A DNA stretch of 64,000 nucleotides. Origin: Odontesthes bonariensis. Lineage: Eukaryota; Chordata; Actinopteri; Atheriniformes; Atherinopsidae. The stretch lies in the NCBI RefSeq assembly GCF_027942865.1, contig NC_134517.1:11448275-11512274 (forward strand), given 5' to 3'. The translations under genes were made by a program, and so were the position numbers. The notes beneath the pieces were generated by a model. The model was not told the DNA's origin. It saw only the letters and a program-made list of their open reading frames with translations, and did not search any database. This document shows positions 1-12,789 of the stretch, in pieces; within the stretch, counting starts at the first letter, position 1, and the number at the start of each line of letters is the position of its first letter.

Positions 1-349
1 TAAGAAACCTGTATTGCAATGAGACCCAAAGACAGCAGAGTTAATTACAGTCTCAGTTGAGTTGAATGTAAAAATTCTGTGGTTGTAAAGTCTCACCGTA
101 GACTCGTGTTGTCTGTGTGTGGTCGGTGGCACAGAAGGTGACCACTGAGGATTCACAGGAGCTGCTGAAGGTGTATTTAACTTGTCAAACTACGTGACGT
201 AACCATAGTTATTGCTCCTCTGTGGCTCTAAAATTGTGTTTCCCATTATACATACCAACATAATTCTGATATTTGCTTTACCAAAACCTGAACATGGGTT
301 TATATGGCAAAGCAAATCTGATTATGAAATTACTGCTTACATTAGATGA

Positions 350-425
350 CTAGATTAGATTCAACTTTATTGTCATTGCACATAGTACAAGTACTGAGAC
401 AATAACCGCATTCGTACGGAGATGT
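350..425 (+). repeat. Short retroelement-tail-like fragment
   Basis: The stretch reading TTTATTGTCATTGCAC followed by a tag of about 50 bp resembles the 3' tails of fish retroelements. Similar words recur near 5010 and 6340 beside SINE-like sequences. No coding sequence or TSD is visible. The call rests on recall of repeat text only. Confidence 0.35.
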
Positions 426-984
426 TCTAAGCTAGCTACCAACCACCAAACACCTACGGCATATAAGTTCCTGTAAATGTTGGCTTGTTTCCTCAATTCC
501 TTCATGATTGTTTTTCATTTTATTGATCCATGCATTTATTTGTGCATCCACTCCAAACACTTGAAGAAAAAAATGTGAGTTTCTGAAAAAGCAGCTATGG
601 CATCATATGCATTTCCTGAAGTGTTTTAGTCTGATTTGATGGAAACTGCAGACCCAAAACAAAAGAACAATATGCAGCATTTACATTTTTCTTCATTAAT
701 TACACATCCATGATTTTGTTTTGAAAAAATTATCCTTATTTCTTCATTATAAAGAACTTTTTTTCTTCTTCAAATATTGTCATTTCTTTATGTTTATCGA
801 CTTATTTAATCTAATTCTTTTACTCTGAGACGTTCACGTTTGAGAAATGGTCATCCTCGCCGGTCCTTCGAGCCAAAATTTGAGCACGAGTTGTTGGCTT
901 CCTCTTCATGAACTTTGTTGCCACGACAGGTGTGAATTTGTACATAGTCCGCGCTAGCGATGCCACCTCAGGTGCATGGTATCT
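426..984. other. AT-rich noncoding DNA, nothing recognised
   Basis: I see no exon-like conserved ORF, no terminal repeats and no RNA gene here. The same holds for about 1150-2450, apart from short ORFs without recognisable protein similarity. Confidence 0.4.
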
Positions 985-1146
985 TTTACTGTTGCTTGTT
1001 TTTAATTCATTTTAATTCGTTTATTTGTTTCTCTTTAAATTCTTTTATGTATTTTTAATGCTTCTGCCATTCCCCGCTTTAATGCTTTTATTTTATGTAA
1101 CGCACTTTGAATTGTTTTGTGCTATACAAATAAATTTGACTTTGAC
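985..1146 (+). repeat. LINE 3'-tail fragment
   Basis: The segment ends in a GCACTTTGAATTG...GCTATACAAATAAATTTGAC motif followed by a TTTGACTTTGAC tail. This is the usual 3' end of fish L2/Rex-like non-LTR retrotransposons. A closely similar tail is at 31440-31690 in the same orientation. No reverse transcriptase coding sequence remains, as expected for a 5'-truncated insertion. Confidence 0.5.
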
Positions 1147-2454
1147 TTTGTTGTTTTATGATTTGTGTCAGGAGGTAAACTATCGTAACCGACAAGTCAA
1201 AGTTCACTGCGCCCTGTGTGAGGCGTGCTCTAACTGTAAAACTGTAAAACAAATTGAGAAAAAGTTTTGATGAAGACCTTGCAGATGTAATATCAGTAAA
1301 TATTACATTTCAGGACCTAAATTCTGTGACCCATCAGATTCTGTGATCCAAACAGGAAGCTCAGTTGTAAAAAATTATACTCCTAGGCATTTAATACTGA
1401 CAACATTTTTCATTATGGCAGCTTAACTTTGAGCATTTAGTACAATAATGGCACAAACCAGTACTTTACACTAAAAAGTTTTAAACAGTAATACAGTTCA
1501 ATGATGTTACATTACACCTCTCAAAACAACTGGTCACACATACACTTGTCATAAATGATGTAACGTCACTGTAATGACTTCAAGGGTCCCTTGGCCCCTC
1601 TCAATGTCCACCACTGCCATGACATTCAGAGTGTATCCTCTCAAGGTGCTGAAACACAGAGCTTTGGGACTTAGTGTCGTTGTGTACTAACTTGACTCCT
1701 CTGACACAATGTTTAATGTCTTTTAACTTAATGAGAGCCCATGGGAAGGGCTGTTTTCTGTGGAAGTGGTCAACAGGTCATTATCATCATTATCCCCTAA
1801 GAGCAATTAAACACACTTTACTTTTTTTTTTTTTTACCTTGGAGGGCCATCCTGTGTAACCAAAACAGAAACGTTTCTCTTTTTGAAGAAGATGACGAAA
1901 GGATTTCACTTTGTAACTAACGACAGAAGACTAACCTGATCATGTTTGTAGTGCAGTTATAATCTTGTTTTTTATACTTTTATGCAATGTGCTTGGCATT
2001 AAAGTGACATGTGTATTTCAGTTCATGTGCAGGAAGTGTTTTGCATTTGGTTTAAGAACAAAACCAAATGCACTGACGTCTGTTTAGCACACTGCCTACA
2101 GTGGCACCCAACAGAAGTGATCTTTGCTCTCACAGAGAATTATGATCATTGTCATACTATAATGTAGTCATAGTTTAACTAAGTATGATATTTGCACTGA
2201 GGGCAGGAAAATGCAGTGTTACATCAGTTACATTTTTTAGGAAAAGTAAATGCAGTATATCAATGACAGACAGTTTGACTGGAGGATATTAAAGTACCAA
2301 ATAAAACAATGTTGTAAAATGAAATAAAGATGTTGCTTTGTGTTGCCACTTCAGCAGAAGCAGATGTGTTTGTGCGCATACAGAACTATTACAGCTAAAA
2401 CTGTGGAAAGGAAAAAATATTGTTAAATCAATTTAACAAGCTGGATTTTTCATG

Positions 2455-3367
2455 TAAATAAAAATAAATTGTATTTGCAATTTGCAAATCTCATATGCAA
2501 ATTATGTATTCACAATCGAAGAATGAAAACACCAAATGTTGAAAGTTAGACATTTACTATTTTATGAAAAAAATATTTGTTCATGTTGAATTTGGTGGCC
2601 GCAATATGTCTCAAAAAGCTGGGACAGGGTCAACAAAATGCTGGAAAAGTAAGTGTTACTTAAAAAAAAGCAACTGCAGGAACATACTAATTAGGTTATT
2701 AGGCAACAGGTCAGTAACATGGGTATAAAAAAAGAGCACCTTAGAGAGCCAGAGTCTCAGAAGTAAAGATGGGCAAAGGTTCAGCAATCTGTAAAAAACT
2801 ACGTCAACTAATTGTGCAGCAGTTTCTTAGTGGCGTTCCTTGAAGTAATTATCTACAGGTGTATAATATCATAAAAATTTAGAGAGAATCTGGAGACATC
2901 TCTATGTTAAAGGAACACAATTAGACATCAGTAATGAATGCCCCTGATCTTCAGACCCTCAGGCTGTACTGTGTCACAAATAGTCACTACATGGGCTCAG
3001 GAAGACTTCCAGAAACCATTGTCTGTAAACACAGTTCACCATGCAATCCATACGGGTCAAAGCTCTATCATGCAAAAAAGAAGCCATATGTGAACATGAT
3101 TAAAAAATGCTGCCATCTCCTCTGGACGAAAGCTAATTTCAAATGGACTGAGGCAATGTGGTCAAGAGGACTAAAGAGGGGGGGGGGGCCATCTGGCTTA
3201 TTACTGTTCAAAGGCCTGCATCACTGATAGAAAGCCTTGCAAATTTCAACAAGACAATGCTAAACCAATAGAATAGTGGTTAATGAGATTTTTAGGGCAT
3301 TGTATTCTGTTTTTATTTACATTTCATAGACTGTCCCAAATTTTTAGGAATTGGGGTTTTAGACATA
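2455..3367 (+). pseudogene. Decayed Tc1/mariner-type transposon
   Basis: The left part (around 2585-2640) and right part (around 3330-3360) carry the GTCTCAAAAAGCTGGGACAG and GTCCCAAATTTTTAGGAATTGGGG words typical of a common fish Tc1-like element. Between them, 2934-3227 translates to a protein with the order of a Tc1 transposase middle segment: an Ala-rich DNA-binding linker region, a HAKKKPY-like motif, and a WTKANFKWTEAMW segment that normally sits just before the first catalytic Asp. The sequence then breaks off at a G-run (3179-3188), and the catalytic DDE half is deleted or unrecognisable. I infer a nonfunctional internally deleted copy upstream of methyltransferase gene 1. Family assignment rests on recall. 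Confidence 0.6.
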
Positions 3368-3429
3368 TACATATAGGAAAGTGCAAAAATTGGCCATGAG
3401 AGGGTTAACCTAGAGGTCCTGCCTCTTTT

Positions 3430-3839
3430 ACAGACTGTTAAGTACTCTGCAGCTCTGCCGGAGGAACAGGATTCCTCATATCAGAGGCAGCTTTGAACTA
3501 GTAAGAAACATTTTCGATTTTACTCTCATTTGTGTTGCTTCTCTCGAAATTGTCAATGTCCATAAACTCTTGTGTGCTGGACTGCAACTTGATTTGCTCT
3601 GTTACTGATTATTCAGTTAACTGATCATTTCCCTGTCTGTGTTTGTTCATTTTAGGTGTGCACGAGTGTCTGGACAGATAAGTACAAGGTAAACCGTTTT
3701 AAAAGGAAGAGAATGAAACAAAGGCAAACAAGCGACTGAAAGAGGTGAACTTTGCTCTACAAAGACGGCTGCTTTGCAGAGGAGGTTAGAGGTTACAGCT
3801 GGCTACACATCAGACAGAGAAGAGTTCAAAAACACCTCC
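3430..3839 (+). promoter_or_regulatory. Probable 5' UTR and promoter region of methyltransferase gene 1
   Basis: Possible noncoding exons are suggested by a donor-like CTAGTAAGA after 3499, an acceptor-like TTCATTTTAG ending about 3655 with a donor GTAAAC after 3689, and an acceptor TTTGCAG ending about 3779. These would splice short leader exons to the coding exon whose ATG is at 3840. This is inferred from splice-site shape only; no TATA or initiator was chosen. Confidence 0.35.
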
Positions 3840-6800
3840 ATGGCGTACCGGCTTTTCGAAGGGAAAGAACATGCTTCTGTCTACCAAAAGTATCGTTTTA
3901 CACCCCCAACTGACCTGAAGAATGTTATCATTCAGTACTTAGATAGAAAGGTATGCCCTGCTTGAAAATAACGTGAGTAAGAAAAACAAGTTTTCATATA
4001 AAAAGCCCCTCATCGGGGAAATCTGTAAGCAATACTAACCAGACTTTACATGTCCTTACGTCCACAGAAAGGACGGCCACATGTGTTGGCAGTGGATCTG
4101 GGATGTGGGACAGGTCAGAATACTCGACTGCTGGCACCGCACTTCAAAGAAGTGGCTGGCATCGACATCAGTGAGTGTCAGCTGGAAGAGGCCAGAGCAG
4201 TGCCAGGGTACCCCAACATCACATACAGGTGGGCTGATGTAAGAGGTTCTATATGTACTGTGTGTGGGTGCAGTTGGAATGAAAAAAAGTTTTGTAGAGA
4301 CGATATTACAACTCTACATTCAAGATTAACTAATATGTTAATGAATTGGGCAGCTCTCAAACTGAAAACTAATGAGTAATTGTGTCGGTAAATAGATCAT
4401 TTTATTTAACGAGAAGTGAGTTAACTTAGGTTAATGTGAAGGGTACCTCTGTACAAAGGTCAACAAATGTTAATCGCCACACCTATTCAGGAAGTCCCTA
4501 CTCCTGGCCAAGAAATGGTCCTGAGCACATAATCCTCCTATAACTATAAAATGTTAACACATTTAATGGAGCTCTCTGCCTGATTGTACAAAATAGCATT
4601 TTTTTTTTAAATCTCGCCACTTTTGGCCTTTTTCTCCATTGTAAGTAGCACCACCTAACTGGCACTAACTGATACTTTTTGGTAAATCTTCTGCTCAGTT
4701 TCCAGGTGAGATAAAACCGATACTATATAGTAAGCTGGAAACACTGCAAACTGCTGACTGGTCTAAGTGAATATTCATCTGTGGGCATCACGGGCGGCCG
4801 TGGTTAGAGTGGTGAGAGTGGGTCATCCAATAACCCGAAGGTTGGCAGTTCAATTCCCACTCTACCTGCTCAAAGAGAGCTGACAGTGACAGCTGGAGGG
4901 GTGGCAGTCCACCTCCTTGCAGAGGTGCCCTTGAGCAAGGCACCATACCCCCATGCACCCCGGGCACTGTGACTGGCTGCCCAGTAATTTCATGTATTGC
5001 CTGTATCTACATGACAATAAATTCTTAATCTTATCTAATAAACAACATTTCTGCAGCAGCAGATAGAGAAATGTCCTTGTTCTAAGAAGTGGTTTAAAAG
5101 TCTGGCACACAATTTAGAAAAAAAAGTATCTAAATTGTACTCATGGATCAAATATTGTGTATGACTAATGAATACATGAGAACATATATTCACCACAAGC
5201 ATGAATTTACAGATTTTTTTTTCCCCCACGTGAAACCTAAAGAAAAAATAGCAAAGAGTGGTAGAAAGACAGTGAGGGGACATTCCAAAGGCTGTGTGCA
5301 GTAGGAAAAGATAGTGTGCAAATTTATTATATTCAAAATATAGAGTTCAGCATTGATAAACAGATAAAAGCAGCATCACTGTTATTAACGAGAGACAGAT
5401 GTAGAAGTTGGATATGACTAAAGGCCAAAACATGTTGGCGGCATACTGCAGCGCGTCATATGAGTATACATTGAGTATACATGAGTTGCAAGCACCAACA
5501 GAAAGCATTATGATGCAACTTGCATCTGACCGCAGAGATCAGTCATAGCTGTCACTTTTGAATTGACAGCTATGACAATATGTTTTATGTTTTATGTTTT
5601 GAAAACAGCAGAACAAAATAGATAACTGGTAGGATGCCATATAGGTGTAAAGGCCTCAGTATGCTTCTCCGTCGCTATCCGTCAATCCGTCTCCGTAGTC
5701 ACGGAGAGGCTCTCCGTCCTTCCGAAGTTCTCCGGCGGGCTGTCGGATACGCAAGGCAGTTCACCTCCCGATCAGTAGGCGTCGCTACGTTAGACGACCC
5801 AATCTCGTGACGTCTATCTTGAAAATTCGTTGATTGATTGTTTACCTTCCGGCTCCGTTCCACTCCTCACAGTGAACGATGGCGACCGAGAGGGAAAGAC
5901 TGTTGTTGGAGTTGGAACTCATTGATTTTGAAAATCAAATAATTTTTACCACAGTAAACCCTTTTAAAAATGGCGGTGTTGTTGTTCTGAGAGGAAGGAG
6001 CTAAACCGGAAAAGTGATTCTGGAAATGATGTTGTTAGCCGACCAATCACAACCCTTGCGGTCTCTGTCGCCTCGACGGATAGATAGGAATTTTGGCCGA
6101 CGCACGCAAGCGACGGAGAGCGTCTCCGGGAGGGTCTCCGTTGACGGAGAGGGGTCTCCGTAGGCGACCATAAATCAGCCTTTAGTTAAGAGTTGTTAGT
6201 TGTTTTCTGACTATAAACAGCTTTCGACTTTCTATAATGTTGCATTATTTGTACCTAACTTGTCAAGAGACAATGCAGGTAGCCTTTAATTATAAAACAT
6301 CTATTTACTTTTAAAGTAAGATTAAGATCCGATTTATTGGTCATGCATACACACGAAATTTGTCCTCCGCTTTTAACCCATCCAGGTTGGCACCTGTTGA
6401 CACACACAGGTCACACACTCAGAGACAGATGCCAACCTGCAGCGGTGGGCAGCCATTCAGCGCCCGGGGAGCATGGGGGTACGGTGCCTTGCTCAAGGGC
6501 ACCTCGGCCGTGACAAAGAGGTGGACTGACATCCCTCCAGCTATCAGTTCCACCAATCTTTTTTGAGTGGCGAGAGTGGGAATCAAACCGCCAACCTTCC
6601 TTATTGGACGACCAACTCTAACCACTGAGCCGCGGCCGCAAGAAAACATTTTGTATCATACAATAAATGTTTACCATAAAAAAGTTTTCAGCCACACTGA
6701 GACTTTAATTTAAACTCCTGCGTGGATGCACACCACTTAAACTTGATGACTTACCTGAAGATCAATGTTTCTGAAGAGATTTAATGTCAGGGTTGTGGGT

Positions 6801-9800
6801 TGTGTTGCTCTGACTATCTCTCAACCTCAATAATTAATCTCTTCATTTATTTTACAAATAGGTTTGATAATTGCTGCTATAAATTCAGGGAAATTCAGGG
6901 AAGAAAAAACATTTAAAAATAACTGCTAAAGCACCATAGAAGAAGAGCTGCTAAGGGACAGGAGCCAGGATGTACTTGCTTGGACCATTTATGATTGAAA
7001 AATGTGTTTTTTTGAGTGCAGCAAAGTTTGACAGTATCAAGAAGTGACGTAGGGCGATAGGACATAAGGTCATAGAATAATCCTAATATAATAATCCTGT
7101 ACTGGGGATATTATATTTTACCTGAAGATCAATATTTCTGAAGGAATTAGATGATACATACTGCCGACTTGTACAGACACTGACAACCAGCTGTGACGTT
7201 GAACCATAAAAGAGGAATGCAGAATTGAAGTAATCGATAAAATTCTTCATATCACATCAGTACTGGTAGGCATTACATGTGTGATCTGTCTGCTGCATTT
7301 GCAGGACGGGGACAGCAGAGGAGCTTCCGTTTGCAGATGGCTCTGTAGATTTGCTGACAGCAGCTTCAGCCGCCCACTGGTTTGATCAGTCAAAGTTTCT
7401 GGCTGAAGCAGATCGTGTGTTGAAACCTGGGGGCTGCATGGCTCTGCTGGGCTTCATTGATACTGACACTAGATTCATCTACAAGGACTGTGGAGACCGA
7501 CTCAACCCTTTCTATCAAGAGGTAGTTGTTTCCTGGTATTCTTGTTGATAGTTATCAGTAATGAGAGTTTTTGCTACAACAACGCAGCAGAATGAATATG
7601 CTGCGACACACTCCTGGCTGCTGTAGCTTACTCCATAGTTCCGTTGTGAGACAAACAGAGCAAACAGCACGCAGGCTAAAAACAAGGTAAACAATGACCC
7701 TCTACCCTCAAATCCCATTAAAATGTATTTATTTTCACAAAGGCTGTCGAGTCCTTAAATTTTTAGATCATGGGGCAGAAGATAAATGACCACATCAGGG
7801 ACACCAGACGTTTTTCAGAATTCACCCAAGAAGCTCCTGATCCAGCAGGTCGTTGTCCAGAGAGTTATATTAGGAATTATATGCAGTACAGGAGATATAG
7901 ATATCAGTGAGGACAACAGTCTCATATTTGCATTAATTACACCTGTATTGGAGTGGGTCATTTGAGGAGCTGTGGAGTGACGCACTGAACTCCACCCTGC
8001 CCGTCTCCTCCTCAGGGTTTGCATTTTATGAGATCTGTAAGTACTTAACTCTTGGAGCATGCCTGAGAGCTCAGACCCCCCACCAAACTGATTATTCTCA
8101 AATTCTTACATTTCCCTCATCTGCAGTTCAAACATGGACCACTGATAGGCTACTGATCCCTCTTATATCCACAGTCTCATGGTGAGTCATGTGTTGAACA
8201 TTCCAAGTTGTCAAAATATGATCAGCAGAACTAACGGTGTGTCGATAACACAGTTGATCACGTTGTAATTCCTAGCAATTATTTTAGAATTTAATTAATT
8301 TCGTTCTTTAGTTAGGTACACCATTTTAAAATGGTGTAATTTGATGTTTTATTTATTTGATGTAATTTTGATGTTCAAAGCAAAAGCATTAGTTTCAACT
8401 TCAATGAGTGAATACAGCTGAAGTTGAAGTTTCCCCTGCAGAGCTGAACAACTCATTGAATGATCGCATTTTCTCATAATATGGGATCAAAAGCAAACAA
8501 CCAGGGTTGTGTTTTTTGAGTTGGTAGTGACTTAGCACAACCAAACATGCTCTCAAGCACCTTTTTCCCCGTATTCAATTAAATTAAATTCCTTTTTATT
8601 TATATAGCGCCAAATACAACAAATGTCATCTCAAGGCACTTAAATTATATAGTCCAATTCAAGCCAATTGGAATTCAATTCATTGTAATCACAATTATTT
8701 ATAAAATAATCCAATTCATTCATATAGAGCCAATTCAAAAACAATTTCCTAGCCAAGAAAACCAACAGATTGCACTGAAAACTTTTTGTTTTTCGGTCCA
8801 AAGGCGACTGTGGAGAGAAACGACTCCCTTTTAACAGGAAGAAACCTCTGGCAGAACCAGACTCAGGAAGGGTGGACATCCGCCTCCACCAGCTGGGGTT
8901 TGAGAAGACAGAAAAGAGGGAACAACAAACACTGTAACACCATTCAAAGGATATCTGTTGGAACAGGGAAACACGAGTATATTATTATAATGTATAGTAT
9001 AGTATTATAATGATATAATGTCACACATACATAATATCATTTGAGAAATTAAACGGGGGAAAAAGAGAGTAAAGTGAGGAAAGGTGTGACAGATGAGGCC
9101 CACCAGCAGTCTAGGCTTATAGCAGCTTAACTATGGGATGTTTCAGGATCACCTGAGCCATCCCTAACTATAAGCTTTATCAAAAAGGAAAGTTTTAAGC
9201 CTGGTCTTAAAAGTGGAAAGGGTGTCTGTTTCCCGGACATTTACTGGTAGCTTATTCCACAAGAGAGGGGCCTGATAACTGAAGGCTCTGCCTCCCATTC
9301 TACTTTTAGAAACTCTGGGAACCTCAAGTAAACCTGCAGTTTGGGAACAAAATGCTCTGTTAGGAAATGTCCCCTTTCATAAAATATCTTTTTAGACATT
9401 TTTTCTGGTGCATGCATCCATAGGTACCTTAGAACAAAGTTCACAACTAATTCTCCTTACATTCTCTAGTGTTGATGTGTGAAAATGACTTTGGCTAACC
9501 ATTAAAATCTTGAAAATGAACAACATGCTAGTGACTGTGTTAAGGTCTTCAGAGTTTTGGCATCGAGAGGTTTTGTACTCTTGTGTCTTAGTATTTGAAT
9601 GTTAATCCTAAACCCTAATTAACTTGTATTAGTAAGTTCCATTTTAAATATATTTAGCATACAATAGTTAAGCACTACCATCCATTCTTCAGTTCTTCTT
9701 GCTCGTCTAAAGACTTTTATGTCATATATGGGATCAACTTGGTACACACGGAGGAAAACCATCTATATCAACTCACTTTCAGGTGAGGCAGGCCCTGCTG

Positions 9801-11197
9801 CCGTATACAAGCAAACCAGTTGCGGTGGCTATGAGTAAGCTGGAAGAGATGTACTCTGCCATCCCATTTCCAGACAAAGAGAGGTAACTATGTCTTGGAA
9901 AAATCTGATGTTTTTTGTCCAGATATTAAAATATTCTTGTTTTACAGTTGTTTTTTTTTCAAATTGTATTGATATATTCTGATTTTTGAAAAAAATCAAC
10001 AAAAAATAAAAGTTGATTTGTACCAATTTACTCACAGTTCAGGGGTGCCTATAATTCTGAGCAGGACTACCTGCCAATCCAAAACTCATAAAAAACATAG
10101 AAAAATTAACTTAATCTTAAATAAACTTGTTAAAGGGACACTATGTAATATATTAAGTCATTTATTTGCTCAAATCAACATATTCATTCATAAATTAGTC
10201 CTCATTGGTGTAAAATTATCTCTGTCAACAATCTCACTCATCCTCCTGAGTGAAGAATCACTTGTCTGTATCTACATAGAGCGGGTAAGCTCTATGGAGG
10301 CTGCCATGTCCTTCCGGTCTATGAAAAACGACGAAGTGCCGAGAGGGACATAAAGCACTTCGAATCGCGTTTCCCCCAACGCCAGGCCTGCAAGCGGAAA
10401 TGACGTCATTTTGACGTCACGTTTGCACGCAGGTATAAACAGAGCCAGTCTACGCCATTAGACATTCTCTGGTATAAACCAGCCTGAACGGCCCGCACTT
10501 TTGTTCGCAATGGAAGACCATAGTAATGCCACGCCACAGGAGAAGGGATCCTCGTCGCCAAAAAAGCGAAAAAGAGAATCTTGACACATACCGCCTGCCG
10601 TAGTTCAACAAGTTGCAACGCACATTTGAAAACGCGAGGCGCTAGAGAGCAAATTCATTCGACTTTGCAAAATAAAATTGCACCACTAGATGGGGGAAGA
10701 AATTACACAGTGTTCCTTTAAGGCAAATCGTATCTTGTTTTTTATAGAAATTCAGTCATTGTGGCTATTTTCTCATAGCTGCTTTTTTTCTCTGTCACAC
10801 GTCACACTCATTCGACAGGATTGAGAGTTTTCCGGCAAAATCTTTCATCTCTGTGAGGAACCTGGTTGGTTTCATTAGTAGCTGGTCCATGTTCCAAGCA
10901 TACAAGTTGAAAGACCCCCAGAGTGCTGAGGACCTGCTGATCAACACTCAGAAGAGGTCATTTACATGTTCCCACAAACACATTAATACAATCACATACA
11001 TTCAAGACAATATAACTGTATTATGATTTAACATTTACTCTTCAGTCACAGGTTTTTGGACTACTAATTCTCTTTTTGTTTTGTTTTTTTTATTTTCTCC
11101 TGACAGGTTTCTGGATGAGATGGGTGTCAACTCCCCTGATACTGAAATAGAGCAGCAGTGGGAATATTTCTGCGTCCTGGCATCCAAACCACTATAA
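3840..11197 (+). CDS. Class I SAM-dependent methyltransferase (gene 1 of a tandem pair)
   Basis: Six coding exons join in frame: 3840-3950, 4068-4228, 7305-7521, 9783-9883, 10819-10956, 11107-11197 (819 nt, 272 aa plus stop). All introns are GT-AG. The ATG at 3840 has a good vertebrate context (CCTCCATGG). The protein opens MAYRLFEGKEHASVYQKYR, a signature of the fish and vertebrate Methyltransf_11 proteins related to trans-aconitate-type methyltransferases. Motif I, the SAM-binding loop VDLGCGTG, lies at about residues 45-52. An acidic strand end (GIDIS) follows at about 70, TAEELPFADGSVDLL is the post-motif II segment at about 94-108, and AAHWFD follows. DRVLKPGG, the usual motif near the end of the Rossmann core, is at about 125-132. 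Length is normal for the family. The substrate is unknown; no signal peptide or membrane segment is visible, so a cytosolic enzyme is inferred. The exon 5 donor (GTCATT) is weak but in frame with exon 6. Introns hold SINEs, a Harbinger-like element and a TTAA element. Confidence 0.88.
4793..5036 (+). repeat. tRNA-derived SINE-like element
   Basis: The head carries a degenerate tRNA-like region (GCGGCCGTGGTTAGAGTGG, then GGTTGGCAGTTCAATTCCCA, which resembles a pol III B box). The body contains CTTGCAGAGGTGCCCTTGAGC and GCACCCCGGGCACTGTGACTGGC, a text common in fish genomes, and it ends in TGACAATAAATTCTTAATCTT. It lies in intron 2 of methyltransferase gene 1. A related copy in the opposite orientation is at 6320-6645. 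Confidence 0.6.
5651..6182. mobile_element. Nonautonomous PIF/Harbinger-type element
   Basis: The ends are imperfect inverted repeats, AGGCCTCAGTATGC... and ...ATAAATCAGCCTT, with CTCCGTCGC-like and GGAGACGG-like words inverted just inside. The interior at 5879 begins an ORF reading MATERERLLLELELIDFENQ, which resembles the first residues of Harbinger-type coding sequences and runs to a stop after about 40 codons. The flanks are AT-rich but I could not fix an exact TSD. It sits in intron 2 of methyltransferase gene 1. Confidence 0.5.
6320..6645 (-). repeat. tRNA-derived SINE-like element, reverse copy
   Basis: Read on the minus strand it begins GCGGCCGCGGCTCAGTGGTT at about 6639 (A-box-like) and continues to GGTTGGCGGTTTGATTCCCA (B-box-like). 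The body includes GCCCTTGAGCAAGGCACC, as in the copy at 4793. The plus-strand left edge reads ATTAAGATCCGATTTATTGG, the reverse complement of its 3' tail. Both copies lie in the same intron in opposite orientations. Confidence 0.55.
8567..9470. repeat. Fish interspersed repeat (retroelement 3'-region-like)
   Basis: The left part (ATTTATATAGCGCCAAATAC, CTCAAGGCACTT) is the typical tail text of fish non-LTR elements. The middle (GAAACCTCTGGCAGAACCAG) and right part (GAAGGCTCTGCCTCCCATTC) are familiar text of a widespread fish repeat. Short ORFs here are not proteins I recognise. It occupies intron 3 of methyltransferase gene 1. Exact ends and class are uncertain. Confidence 0.5.
10134..10717. 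mobile_element. TTAA-flanked MITE, family A, copy 1
   Basis: It is bounded by TTAA on both sides (10130-10133 and 10718-10721) with inverted ends AGGGACACTATGTAAT and AGGAACACTGTGTAAT. The 584-bp interior contains two TGACGTCA octamers (10401-10408, 10412-10419) and no complete transposase. A second copy in inverted orientation is at 26499-27100 in the paralogous gene. Copy 1 lies in intron 4 of gene 1 while copy 2 lies in intron 5 of gene 2, so they are separate insertions rather than one duplicated with the genes. Confidence 0.8.
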
Positions 11198-11319
11198 TCA
11201 ACATGGCCGTCCTGGATATATGTACTTAGACAGGCAGTGTCTCAGAAATGCTGCAACCATAAACTTCTGAACAATCATAAAATCATTAACAGTGTGCATG
11301 TTAAATGAGGAAATGTTCA

Positions 11320-11325
11320 AATAAA
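11320..11325 (+). terminator. Polyadenylation signal AATAAA of methyltransferase gene 1
   Basis: AATAAA lies about 120 bp after the stop codon that ends at 11197, followed by a T/G-rich stretch (GTGTTTTGCC). A second AATAAA occurs near 11378 and could be an alternative signal. Confidence 0.6.
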
Positions 11326-11329
11326 AGTG

Positions 11330-12195
11330 TTTTGCCTCAAAAGTGGTTTCATTTGCTGTATTTAGCAAGATTTCTTAAATAAAGAGCATGTTTCCTCTTG
11401 TAGCAAAATAAACTTTCCAAACATTTTCTAATTTATCAGCTGATTCCTTTCAACATCTAATCAGTTTAAGGCATTTTCAAACACTATAAAAATTTTCCCT
11501 AAATATCCAAAAGCACAAGAGGTGAACTGTCAGCATTATTGCTCAGATCAGGTGCATTATCAGCAGTAACACTCACATAATCAGCAACTGTTCTCGGAAA
11601 AGGCTGACTGTTATGTAATTATCGCCTGTTATGGCTTGATGATAATAGGGTTTCCTCAATCCACAGAATGAGTTTGTATCATTAATGACTTTAGAGAGCA
11701 ATTGAATATAATCGTCTAGCAATAAAACAATGTAATAAGCTCAGGAATATTTCACTCGAGCTATTTATGAAGCCCTCACAGGCCCCCTTTTAGTGGAATA
11801 CAATGTAATAGTGCCCTGTAAAGTAGCTTTAACAGATGATGTAATACTATGTAGGGGAATTCCAATTCATCATAAACACAATTTAAAGGGTGAGTTGAAT
11901 AAAAGTCTTTGTTTGTAAAGATTGTTAAAAAAAAAAAAGTTTTCTGCAACTGAGCTGTATTGATTAAATCCATGTTCAAAAAAATCTCACTCTCAATTTC
12001 CAAAAATATTCTAGTGTATGTTCTAGTTTGTAATGGTTTGGTTTGTGTTTCAAAGTGGGCCCATTTAAAATACATGCTCTCTGTCTTTGGAACTGTATGT
12101 TCATGTGTCTGAACATACAAAAAAAAAGCAACCCTGTCAGTTTGTTTGGAAATATGTTCGGAAAATATGTCATTTAATGAGCCAATCAGATTTGC
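11330..12195. other. Intergenic AT-rich DNA, nothing recognised
   Basis: Only short low-complexity ORFs are present and no repeat ends were found. The region separates the 3' end of methyltransferase gene 1 from a cluster of transposons. Confidence 0.4.
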
Positions 12196-12199
12196 ACTG

Positions 12200-12311
12200 T
12201 AGTGTTACATCAACCACCCACAACAGAATTAAACCCAGCCCTCCCATTCTTAAGATCTCTAACTTCCCGCAAGGGATTAATAAAGTAGTTCTGATTCTGA
12301 TTCTGATTCAC
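12200..12311 (+). repeat. LINE 3'-tail fragment with TTCTGA tail
   Basis: The text AAGGGATTAATAAAGTAGTT followed by tandem CTGATT repeats is the usual tail of several fish non-LTR retrotransposons. No coding sequence is attached. Confidence 0.4.
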
Positions 12312-12789
12312 CATACCTTGAAAGTCACATAGGAAGGTTGAAATTCTTGCTCTTGCTTACAAATTTTTATCAGCAGCTCCACAGTTTGCCTGAGAAAGAA
12401 GTAATCTAGTATTGATCTATTTGTACTTTTACTTTGTACTTCTATTTGTAATACTGTAAAAAATTTGATGCTTTCGTTTTTTTTTAAGTATCCTGTGGTA
12501 TATATTTTGACCAAAGACTTTCCATGGAGGCTCCATTATATTCTGTCAACTGAAAAAAAAGGGTACAATAAAGATGTGTTATCACATATATTTCAAACTG
12601 AAAATAACAGACTACCGGGGAAATATATGCTCGGAGCAAAACCAAAAAGTATGCAGGAGTATATGTTGAGGTGAACAGAGGCAGGTCCGAAACGCATGGA
12701 GACATTACAATGAGGATCTTGCAGGAAACAACTCAAAATTGTCTCTAGGAGTGAGTGTGAGTGTGAGCGTGCATGGGTGTGTGTCTTGA

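Noticed and set aside
4800..4870. True tRNA gene
   Set aside because: A- and B-box-like words exist, but the stems do not pair and the body continues into SINE text; it is a retroposon.
10018..10353. 111-codon ORF and its mirror at 26881-27234 as a conserved gene
   Set aside because: Both fall in copies of the same TTAA-flanked MITE and partly in flanking intron; similarity reflects the repeat, not protein conservation.
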